Shown in pieces: positions 55,070 through 64,000 of a stretch of DNA of 64,000 nt; the first letter of the stretch is position 1, and each line of letters begins with the position of its first letter. Location of the stretch: contig CM074194.1 of NCBI GenBank assembly GCA_037179385.1, positions 1,009,001-1,073,000 on the forward strand, in the 5' to 3' direction. Position numbers and translations under genes: made by a program. The notes below the pieces were generated by a model, which saw only the letters and a program-made list of their open reading frames with translations, ran no database searches and was not told where the DNA came from. This stretch comes from Holothuria scabra. Lineage: Eukaryota > Echinodermata > Holothuroidea > Aspidochirotida > Holothuriidae.

Positions 55070-55485
55070 TCATAGCTCAGATCAGTTTCTGTTCTGTACA
55101 TGATATGAGATTTGGGGTTCGGATGACACATACACAAATACGTTTTATACGATTCTGACAATGTCGAATCCTGATAGGAGATTTTTTACGTTGTAGGCCC
55201 GTGACCAAAGCAGTCTGGGGTTGGAGGCAAGTCCCCTGCTCAAGGGACAAAGAAGGTCCTTCTGTAATACTATAACCCACGCATTGACCCCGGGTAACAT
55301 GCCCCCCAATGTTTAAGAAATCTCCCATTGACTTTGTTTGTTCACATGGTGAATTTTGGAAATTAGGTAACGCCCGAAACCAATATTGAAAACAAATCGC
55401 CACCCACGCCAAAACTTACAGTGCCCTCTTGATTAAAAAGTCTGGTTACGGACCTGGTACTACTACGCAAAATACGGTGCAAGTT
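55070..55485. other. Unannotated stretch
   Basis: A 111-codon minus frame at 55077-55412 shows no domain. The text CCCCCCAATGTTTAAGAAAT (55301-) resembles 62400-62430, a possible diverged repeat. Confidence 0.4.
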
Positions 55486-55600
55486 AGCCTGCGTGGTGCC
55501 TCTGTGGCTGCAGCCCCCTTTCAGTAAGGCTGCCGCCCCTCAGATGGTTTTTCGTAGCGATGAGTTGAACGAAAAGACTTCGTCCGCTCCGCAGGCTAGA
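55486..55600 (+). mobile_element. Family-L short MITE with 8-bp duplication
   Basis: This 115-bp unit has AGCCTGCG at the left and CGCAGGCT at the right, flanked by exact TGCAAGTT repeats (55478-55485 and 55601-55608). The interior GGCTGCAGCC palindrome and the GAACGAA..TTCGTCC hairpin are shared with the other two copies. The duplication length suits a hAT-type mover. Confidence 0.75.
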
Positions 55601-55608
55601 TGCAAGTT

Positions 55609-57257
55609 AGAACTGGGAGGTAAACCAAAGATCATCACTGACCAGCTCTGACAAACTATTTGTCCAGTCACCATTGTCTGACTTGATTTATTTCATCCAG
55701 GGTAGAAACTAATGAAATCATAGATAATACTGACTATTGTGAAACTTGTAGTGAGCCGGTGTTATTGTATACTAAATGTTAAGCGCCGAGGACGAATTGA
55801 AGAAGTGCATGAATGCACGGACGTAACATTATTCCTCTTGTGAATGATTCCTAAAAATGATAACGGTATAGATAAGTGGACTTTATTTTCACTTTGTGCA
55901 ATAGATGTAGAGACGGATTTAGATGGGGACCTTAGGGGTGGGCGAATGAATTGGCGTCCTGTAGAGACTTTAGGGGTTTTTTTTTGGGGGGGGGCTGGGC
56001 TTTCAACACCAAAATTTTTGATGGCCTTCCCGCCCCCTCCCCACCATCGCCAAAATAATGATCCAAATGGCCCTTAAACCTCAGACATACTTTGGGTACG
56101 AGTGATCAGTTTTACTGAGAAACGAAACCGTCTGTGTGAAAACATTAAAATGATAGCCGCGGGAATGCGGCCCGATGGATAAAAGTGGTCATGGCCAACT
56201 TACTAAGTTATTATGTCCCCTATTCCCTCGTGATCAACATCCTTGGTGTATGTATTGTCCCTTTCAAGTGGACGTGGGACGCCGAGAATTGGTCATTTCA
56301 AGTTTGTTATAGGTCTAAGGCATGACTATATTCAACTAAGTGCGGATCCAAATCCGTGTAAATCCTATTTTTGTCATGGTGCGTTTTCCTGATAGAAAAA
56401 TTAAAATATTCTTGTCATCTGTCTCAGTCCGTTTCGATACCGTGATCGGCGTACCATGCGCTAACAGGATTATATCACGTGATCAAATAATTATGTGCTC
56501 TCGTCATTTTGTTTAATGATGGCATGTCTGGCTGTGAAGCACATGAGAGCATTTGTCTGGAAAGTGATGGCAGCAGACATTGTAATCGATTTAATACGCT
56601 TGTCATGCCCTCTGTCAATTTTCATTTAGACAAAAATTTCATATCGACTATACGTTGTAAACAACGTTGCGTTACTACTGTACCGTCGTATTTCCCCAGC
56701 CATACTGAGGCTAGCGAATGATGACTTACAAGTAATCTGAAACTAACCGATCAAATACAAAGTTAATTGAAAGTTACTGAAAACCCTTACTTCACAGAAC
56801 ATTTATGTTCTAATACCCGGAGCTTTTATCAAAGGAAAAGCAATACACACGGTAGGAAAGAATGGTCTCAAGTCAATTTTATTATTAATATGCATTAATA
56901 TTTTCATTTGTGTCAAAATTGGGTTTTTGTTTTCAAAGATCGGCGGATTTGAAACTGCAGTACTTCATTAAAGAGTATTCTGTAGCATAGTGCCATATTG
57001 TGATCATAGTATTCATCAGAATTACACTAATTCTAAAACGTTAGAATGGTATTGTATTTGCTACATTGGATATTGTAATTGTCCATTCTAGATGCGGAAA
57101 ACCGAATTTTAAGAAAACAGTTTATTTTTGAGATATCTTCTCTGATTATGGGGAAGACTTGACCCACCCGTCTCATTTTTATTTTACATATGACGTTTTT
57201 TTTTTATTTTTGACTGTAAGAGACTTCGTCAAAAGCCCACAGTAGATAATTTCTGCT
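55609..57257. other. Unannotated stretch
   Basis: A G/C-rich patch at 55970-56060 gives a low-complexity frame. A 70-codon frame at 56509-56721 has no recognisable domain. Confidence 0.4.
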
Positions 57258-57561
57258 TTAAAGGCCCACTTCCCTCCCCCAAATAGTACCAATTCTCCTA
57301 ACCTTCTTACTTAAGCCCCTCCCACAATTGTCTGAAATTCATCCTCATCCAGACACAGTTTCAGTTTATTGCTTCAGGGTGAGTATTAAAAAGCTCAATG
57401 TGTATAATCAAAACACTCTCAGTACAGTTCATGCTGTGTAATGTAAGCTTTGGTACTCTGCATTGTTTGAATGAGCTGACAGTCGAAGAGCCGAGCCAAT
57501 TGAGAATTGTGGGAAACCCCTACAAGAATTGTAGTTTGGTTTGAGAGGATTGGTCCTTTAA
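57258..57561 (+). mobile_element. Family-A MITE, full length
   Basis: It starts TTAAAGGCCCACTTCCCTCC and ends TTGAGAGGATTGGTCCTTTAA in shortened form. All interior landmarks are present (CTCCTAACCTTCTTACTTAA, CCCCTACAAGAATTGTAG). It is close to the family consensus. Confidence 0.85.
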
Positions 57562-58562
57562 GTTTACGTCCGCCTTAAGCAATGAACGATACAACATTAT
57601 AAGATTACGCCCCGGTAAAAAAGAACAAAACTAATTAGTGGATCTTCATGGGTTCTTCAGTGGGTGCCCTAAGCTAATTCGTTGATGTTCGTGTATCCGA
57701 TATGACCGGTCATTGTTATTATTCTTGTAAGATGTCTAAGGTAGTAATTGCAAGATGTTTTTCTTAACTGTTAATTTTTTTCGTCATTGCATCATGTAGC
57801 AATGTTAACAACTTACGACATGTTTACGGTATATGACGTATGTAAATACACAGTTCTTCAAGGTTGAGAACACTTATACACAGTACTTATATTATCTACA
57901 CAATCATGTTATTTATACAATATATTATGTTGTATACGACGAAAAATTGTGTCGAAATGTGAAATCATTATGATAAAGGAAAACAAAAAAGAAAGGAGGA
58001 AAAAAAAGAAAATCGTATTTTACGTAAAACGTTTCCGTATTTCCCGAATGTAGTTTTTTTTTGGGGGGTGGGGGTGGTGTCGATTGATAAAGGTAGTAAA
58101 CAGCTTAAGGGAAATGTTCAATAAATTCAAGCACCTGCCAAAATTCCTCTTGTTTAGATCGTGTACAGACTAATGATGTATAATTGGTCTGAGGGTCTTG
58201 AAACTGGTCAGTTAAAAGCTGTCCTTCGAAGTTTGATTTCGTCGAACGGCTCTTTGCCACAGAATCGGGGGCTTTCGAAAAAGTGTTTAGATCGTTAGAG
58301 AGAAAAGCCATATACTCCGGCTTCAGATTGAGGCAAGTGCCACCTGGAATGGTCATTCATGCCATCATGTTTTATCGAATCCCTGACATGTCTTTAAACG
58401 GAAAAATTCAGGTATATGGGTATCTTCGAGTGGGTTGGGGAAATACAGCGGAGTATCTGCCAAGAGTCAGGGTGCTGAAAAATTAAAAATTTTAGGGGTG
58501 GGGAAAAGTAAAATGGCTATTATTTTTCATCCAGGAACTCGAGAGTAACATGAATAACACAA
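57562..58562. other. Unannotated stretch
   Basis: An A/G-rich patch is at 57970-58015 and a G-run at 58065-58078. An 83-codon minus frame (58105-58356) and an overlapping plus frame are unrecognised. Confidence 0.4.
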
Positions 58563-58730
58563 AGATTTGGCGGCTCGAGCCGGTTCAACTGGCTCAGCCA
58601 GCGATCGATCTTTCGGAAAATTGATCTTAACGACGTCAACTGGTCAACACCGTGTGACGTATTTTAAGTCAGATATCGCCCAGTCAAGAAACTGGTTGAG
58701 CCAGTTGAGCCGGTTCGAGCCGCTAAATCG
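58563..58730. mobile_element. Hairpin MITE with 39-bp near-perfect arms
   Basis: The left arm (58563-58601: GGCGGCTCGAGCCGGTTCAA, then CTGGCTCAGCCAG) is matched in inverted form by 58691-58730 with about four mismatches. The spacer is ~90 bp. Each arm also contains the smaller word GGCTC/GAGCC several times. No other copy was seen. Confidence 0.7.
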
Positions 58731-59207
58731 AACGCACCTATGAACTTCCATGACATCACACCTGCTTCCTGCAAGTTCACTTTAAGTAGGAAATGTGTCA
58801 TCTCCCATTTTAATATCTCGTAGTGCGTATTTTCACAGTTAGTTTGTTAGAGGACATCGGCATCATCGAAAAATGTGTACTAGATCGTGGCCCAATGACC
58901 CTCCCCTAATCAGACTTTTGCAAGTCTAGGTACCGTGCGATCTTATACCTTTTGTAAAGAAGGTTCCGCTTCATTGGAAATCATTTCTCTTCCTCCGGAA
59001 GACAGAAGTCTCCCTTAATTTTCCTTTAAAATGTATACATCACTTATTTGTAGAATCTCTCAATTTGAAACAAAACTGTGAATTAATTATCCAAGTATGG
59101 AATGTGCATGTTAGCTGATACGTTCCTCCTGTCTTGTTGAGAAAATAAAACGTAACCGATCAGATTAAAGGCGCATCATCGTTCTGTCTTTAGTGACATT
59201 TGTTAAA
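58731..59207. other. Unannotated stretch
   Basis: Nothing recognisable was found. Confidence 0.45.
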
Positions 59208-59769
59208 GTTAGTAAGAGTTTTACGGTCCAGTTTTCAACTTATTTGCTCAAGTGGAGTCGGTCTATGGAATACCGTTTTAACATTTATTCAGGAATTTCA
59301 GATATCTCTAATTAATAAATAAAATTAGAGATATCTGAAATAGGATTAGGGATATCTAAAATTGAATTAGAGATACCTGAATTAGAATTAGAGATATCTG
59401 AAATTAATTGCAGGTATCTGAAATTCCTGAATAAATGTTAAAACGGTATTCCATAGATATCTGCAAATAATTTGAAGATATCTGCAATTATTTGAAGATA
59501 TCTGCAATTATTTAGAGATATCTGGAATTGAATTAGAGATATCTGAAATTAATTGCAGATATCTGAAATTCCTGAATAAATGTTAAAACGGTATTCCATA
59601 CGGCCACTGCCTTTTTTCCAGTTGTGGCTAACTGGCTTGTTTTCCATACTCCATGCATTGCTTATGCGGAGCATCACCCGCAACGGCAGTAGGTTCCATG
59701 TTTAGAGTGTTTGGTATGACTCGACTTGGGAATAGAACCCGGGCTCTTACCGTTAGACCAAACACGGGG
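59208..59769 (-). mobile_element. Glu-head SINE split by a palindromic MITE
   Basis: The SINE 3' portion (GTTAGTAAGAGTTTTACGG, 59208-59263) and 5' portion (59601-59769: GTTGTGGCTAACTGGCTTG, GCTTATGCGGAGCATCAC, GGTATGACTCGACTTGGG) flank a 337-bp insert. The head is deleted between the B box (GGTTCTATTCC-like) and the A-box side (GGTCTAACGG), removing the anticodon arm. Overlapping 89-122-codon frames are translations of SINE and MITE sequence. Confidence 0.8.
59264..59600. mobile_element. Palindromic MITE with tandem-repeat core, nested in SINE
   Basis: The ends TATGGAATACCGTTTTAACA and its exact inverted copy (59581-59600) continue inward through TTTATTCAGGAATTTCAG and AGATATCTGA. The core is a run of ~17-20-bp units around AATTAGAGATATCTGAAATT. 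The right terminal segment CCTGAATAAATGTTAAAACG (59426 on, ending CGGTATTCCATA at 59455) also occurs internally. The unit 59264-59455 is therefore a complete palindromic element, and 59456-59600 repeats its right side. Confidence 0.85.
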
Positions 59770-59831
59770 TCTGACATGGAAGCATATAGCACCAGTATGA
59801 AAAATATGAGGACATTGCCAGTACGAACTAC

Positions 59832-60235
59832 CCACGTAAGTCCTATACACATGGACAGAGCAAACTGCACAGTAGATTGTCGCTGCCGTACGTGTGGGTA
59901 TAGGTGTAACAAGATGACGGTCTGCTATGGTTTTTGTTTGCAAGTTTGGACTTGCTCAAGTAGATCAAATCCAACAGATTTTGCAAGAAAGTTGGAATAT
60001 TTCCGAAATGAAGCAAGATAAGGTCAAAATCACTACACGTTTTTCAGGATTATGATATTGTTCCCCATTCAAGTTTAAGTTTGTTTTAAATATTACAGAG
60101 CCGTCGTGAAATCATACAAATTATAGCTTCACGGCGCTCATCTTGGTTCGCCTTTTTTGCTCCAGGCGGTGGCGACAATCTACGTACAGAGCGCACGCAT
60201 TACATGCTCTGTCCATGCATACAGGGAGTGCGTGG
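59832..60235 (+). mobile_element. Family-E TIR element, copy 3
   Basis: The ends CCACGTAAGTCCTATACACA and, inverted, CCACGCACTCCCTGTATGCA are more diverged than in copy 2, but both continue into TGGACAGAGC. The interior aligns throughout (GATTGTCGCTGCCGTA, TTTGCAAGAAAGTTGGAATA, GGTGGCGACAATCTACG). Confidence 0.75.
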
Positions 60236-60340
60236 AACTAACCTCTTCATCCCGTCCTTTTCCGTGATCATACGTACAACTTCTGGGTCACCTTTAGAGT
60301 TGAAACTTAGTTGAAATGTTTTGAGATGAGACTAATTGTA

Positions 60341-60557
60341 TAGAGGCTTTGCAATTACGTCACGGTACCGCCATGCTGGAGGACATTCATGCCAAATACA
60401 CGTGGCTTTGTGCCGAACGCACTGCACAGTGTGCACTGTGACACGCACGGTGTGTACAATTCAACGAGCAAGCGCGTCCCTTGTGGTTTACTACGTAGTT
60501 ACATGTACTCCAACATGGCCGCCGGAGAGTATTATGACGTCATGTGAAAAGCCTCTA
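60341..60557 (+). mobile_element. Family-D MITE, copy 2
   Basis: TAGAGGCTTTGCAATTACG and GTGAAAAGCCTCTA are inverted ends with TA immediately outside both, a probable TA duplication. Compared with 20549-20728 it has ~37 extra bases around GCACTGCACAGTGTGCACTG, a local palindrome-rich insertion. TGACGTCA lies just inside the right end. Confidence 0.8.
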
Positions 60558-61763
60558 TACTTATTTGTGACGTCATTTTTGTTGTCTTCATATCACCTGC
60601 ACATTGATTTTCTATAGCCTCTTTCCAAAGCCACTGTTCCTTGTCGCAATACGTTATATTGTTGCAGTTCAAGAGGTTATTCCTCTGAGGACACAGTCCA
60701 ACTCTTCAAAAATAGAAACTTTGAAAGAAATGGGTCGTTGACTGGGCAAATTAATTCAACAAAAGCTCGCGATTCCCTACTGTACTGGCTGTGTAAGCAA
60801 GTCATATATACTTAAAACAAAACGTCTGTGTCAAATTAGAGCTTATCCCCAATGCGAAAGAAAAAGGTTGCTCTTCTACTCAGGCTCATTATAGCTTTGT
60901 TCACGAAGACGACAGATTTCGAGAGAATTGCGTCACGAAACATGAGCCTGCAGATATGTTCAGGATAATGTTAATCTTATCCAATCATGCATGGATGATG
61001 CTAATTACCATAAATTGATAGCACATCACAAATAGATGGCGAGGCAAACTATGTTAAAGCGAGAACCGAGGAAATGTTACCTGGTGTCTTTCCTTACACC
61101 TTTATGCGTAAAACGACTTGAACAGAGAGGACTTACATCAACATTTCACCAGAATCATGTTGCAGTTCACTTTGGATACTTGGCCAGGAAAGCAAATTTA
61201 GACGGTTTGATATCCTGAACATCATTTAAAGCCCAGGAGACGAACACTACGATAGAATGAAAACGCATGGGAAATCATGCAATAGGGGAAGGAGCATAGC
61301 CGTTGGAAGGGATGAAGAATAAATTAATTTATAAGCGTTTACGGGAGATGTTAGGCAACCTAGAGCAATTTCATATTAGTTTCCACGTGAACAACCATGT
61401 GTGGGACAGAGCGGATTTTTTTTAACATCGTGGAACTGCTCCACGTACATTTTGTTCTGGTTAGCGTGTGTTGTATTTACATTCTAGCCTAGGTACCAAG
61501 TTAGACATATTCGTTCTGGCTACGAAGATCATAATACCTTGCTATCTTCCCATAAAACTGTCTTATACTCATTGAATAATGACAATTTGTATCTTCCTTA
61601 GGACTCCTTCAACAAAATGCGGGTTGACAGAAACTAAACAGTAGCAATCATTCTGGACGACGATATCACAAGAAACGCATGACCTCACGAGCAATTAGTG
61701 TGGACAAAGGGAAGAAGAAAGAAAAGAATTAAAAACGAAAAGGTTGTTTTATTGTAAGTGAAA
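60558..61763. other. Unannotated stretch
   Basis: No repeat match was found. If the exon at 61764 is real, its 5' UTR probably lies in 61600-61763. Confidence 0.4.
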
Positions 61764-61797
61764 ATGACAGCAGCGGGATTTCGAAGCGAGGAGGACG
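61764..61797 (+). CDS. Candidate translation-start exon (11 codons)
   Basis: AAAATGACAGCAGCGGGATT opens a frame (MTAAGFRSEED, then one base) that ends at a strong donor, GACG|GTAAGT (61798 on). An in-frame TAA lies 9 bases upstream of the ATG. The exon is markedly richer in G+C and CpG than its flanks. The shortness, composition and donor together look like a real first coding exon, but nothing downstream in the remaining 2.2 kb could be joined to it. Confidence 0.3.
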
Positions 61798-64000
61798 GTA
61801 AGTTGTCTTTTGTCATTTCCTCTATTCTGTCAAGCTAATGTTTATCTTTTTCAAACATTCATGATAGGGGTGGTCAATTGCTGTCAGTGTTATTGAAACA
61901 TGAAAACTACGCTATGAATGTTTGAATAGCCCTTGGACATTTTTGTACATGTAATACCGGAGTTGTTTGACGAACATACACCAAGGCGGGTCCAGATTTT
62001 TTTTCTTTGGAGGTGTACTAAATCAATCAGTACCAATTAAGTAAGGAGACCCCACCGATGGTTTAAAATAATACAGATAACATTATAGGACAAGTCCATG
62101 GTACAAAGAAGTGCATTTTAATTAATATGCTAATTGAACTGTCAGAATATTCGAGTCGCCGTATCAGGTCCACATTAATACGTGTGAAAAGATTTGTCTT
62201 GATTTTTTAAAAGGGCCCGGACCATGGTAAGCGTGCACCCCGGCACTCCCCCTGGATCCGCAACAGATATAAACAACATATTCTTACATCAACCTGTCAA
62301 AGCTGAACATATGTAAGGCTCCTTTTTTGCTAGTTACCTTTTTTGAAATGACTGCACTCGATCATGGGCGACGACTGGGGGACAGGGTAACGTGTCCCCT
62401 TCCCCGGGCCATATTTAAGAAACTACCAATTGACTTTCATTTTCCACACAGAATTTTTCTTAATTGAAAGTAAAAATGGCACATAAATATTAACATGTAT
62501 TAGCATTGCATAGGAGCAAAACGAACGTTTTTACCCAATTTACTTTAAAGTAATGGGAAATGGAGTGATTTTAAATTGAACCAAAACGATGTGAGAGGAA
62601 CCAAATCTACACACTGCGGGGAAATTTTATTCAAATCAGACATATTTCTCGAGATATAACTAACTGAAGGTACTAGATTGGTGTTCAAAAGTGAGTCTAA
62701 GGGCAGCAGAGGTTAGTTATATCTCTTTCTCACAATGACAATGGATGCTTTGTTTCCTTTTGTTTCTCAGACTGTTGTCTGTAGGGAATACAAAGTTTGT
62801 GTAGTTCTCATGCTACTTATACAATCACATTTTGAAAATATGGGCAGGGGTGGCGCCAGGATTTGCCCGACAGGGGGCCAGCATTTTGAGTCCCCGACAA
62901 AGGCGATGAGTTAGTCCCAGTTGGACGTGACTTGGTAGAATATGAGGCGCGCGTAGCACCGAAATTTCTGGGTTTATTTTTCAACAAATATTTAAAAATC
63001 TGGAGTTTTTTTAAGGAGAAAAAGTTTTTAAACAAAATTTGGCTTTTGTAAGGACCATTAAAAAGTTGGGGTGTGTATTGAAGAATCTGTCCTTCATATG
63101 GACAAAATCCAAAACGTTACATAGGCGACAGCTTGAATTCTTAAACTGGGGTTACGCATTTCATCGTACTAGGCCTAGGTACTAAGGCTTTCAGACGAAA
63201 CTGGAAATTTGCCCGAAAAACGTTTCCCTTTTTTGAACGAGGATTTGAAAATTAACAGCTTACTTTAATGGACAAATTAAGAATTTTATGAAAAAAGTTT
63301 GTTTTTGGGGTAAGGTTACAATGAAAAATTTGGGGTTTCTTTTCAGTGATGCACCGGATTTGGAATTTTAAAATCCGGCCGGAACCGGATTTGCCGGATT
63401 TCCACCAAAATTCCGGCCGGATTTGGCGGATTTAGTCGAATGAAAGAACAGGGACCTACTGGTGGGGTTATACCTTAGGGTACCTTAGGAGTTTCAGTGG
63501 ATGCAGGCCTTTTTGACCTCTGTCGAGGAATAATTTATCCAGTATCGCATAATGTAGCATTTAGCTACACCAAATGGTCCAATTGCTTTACAAATACATT
63601 AATGTATAGCAGATTTTGTACCCAAAAACATATAGGGTTTCCAATAATTTTTCCATAAAACCTGACAAAATTCTCAGAATTGCTATGCAAAATTGGAGCA
63701 CTAAATTATTCCCTGTCTGTATCTGCATCATCTTAGCCACCATCAGCAAACGTAGCAGTGGTCAAGAGCTGTGTTATGTCTATTTTATTTGTGAGCAGAG
63801 TTTTGGTATTCCCTAACAGAAACTGTTGAGTTCATGTGTAATTTGGGTTTTGTGATGTGGCATGTTTTATGAATGGTTGGGCTAATTGACAAAATGTTAC
63901 TTCATACCAACCCTAAATGAGATGCCCAAGGGCTCAGTTCAGTGAGGGATAAAATCAAGATGTATTTAGAACATTTAGCTGACACTTTTAAAGCCTGACA
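61798..64000. other. Unannotated DNA with repeat fragments
   Basis: About 62540-62790 is an inverted, partial family-H copy (GCAGCAGAGGTTAGTTATAT, CAAAGCATTG-like and GAGATATAACTAACTG words). CAGGGGTGGCGCCAGGATTT at 62846 and CAGTGATGCACCGGATTTGG at 63344 are hAT-like starts, the second followed by repeated CCGGATTT words; their partner ends are not visible. The 66-codon frame at 63616-63816 is unrecognised. Confidence 0.45.

Noticed and set aside
55077..55412. 111-codon minus-strand frame next to the reverse transcriptase, considered as its upstream part
   Set aside because: It contains none of the fingers/palm motifs expected before the QGS box and does not align with the usual LINE layout.
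59290..59580. CRISPR-like array of regular short units
   Set aside because: Units are contiguous without unique spacers, are AT-rich and lie inside a TIR element in a eukaryotic context.

Overview
The window looks like AT-rich, gene-poor nuclear DNA from a marine invertebrate. Three things point to a eukaryote: a tRNA-derived SINE with target-site duplications, decayed non-LTR retrotransposon open frames, and many short terminal-inverted-repeat (TIR) elements in several copies. I see no bacterial operon, rRNA, CRISPR array or phage feature. An echinoderm or another ambulacrarian would fit the repeat style, but nothing read here proves the taxon.

Layout. 0-9 kb: the end of a TTAAAGG-type MITE (family A) at the edge, a possible minus-strand exon at 0.8-0.9 kb, a hairpin relic joined to a full family-A copy (4.5-5.0 kb), a family-A relic struck by a hAT-like MITE with a perfect 8-bp duplication (5.4-5.8 kb), a 5'-truncated non-LTR 3' end (5.9-6.5 kb) and family I (8.0 kb). 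9-13 kb: a hairpin MITE, SINE copies, two copies of a ~0.6-kb repeat (family H) and a 384-bp hAT-like element. 13-24 kb: a possible minus-strand exon (14.8-15.0 kb), a truncated SINE, a MITE with a TTAGGG-like core, and further copies of A, I, C and D. 24-31 kb: a SINE split by a hAT-like MITE, family L, a third H copy and CACTGT-type hairpins (family G). 31-43 kb: a hairpin MITE (36.6 kb), a tandem array carrying DR1-like AGGTCA repeats (37.8-39.0 kb), a candidate terminal coding exon (40.7 kb) and family A. 43-50 kb: a 5'-truncated SINE with a 12-bp duplication, a 1.8-kb GTCAC/GTGAC satellite, a full SINE inserted in family A with a 16-bp duplication, and a candidate first exon (48.4 kb). 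50-64 kb: hAT-like MITEs, a frameshifted reverse transcriptase interrupted by one of them (53.8-55.1 kb), a 39-bp-arm hairpin (58.6 kb), a cluster of elements with nested insertion (59.2-60.6 kb), and a candidate start exon (61.8 kb).

No complete gene can be read. The five proposed exons are open frames with consensus splice signals but no recognised homology, so they are leads only. They lie on both strands and cannot be joined into one gene model. Most of the sequence is unannotatable AT-rich intron or intergenic DNA shaped by successive transposon insertions.
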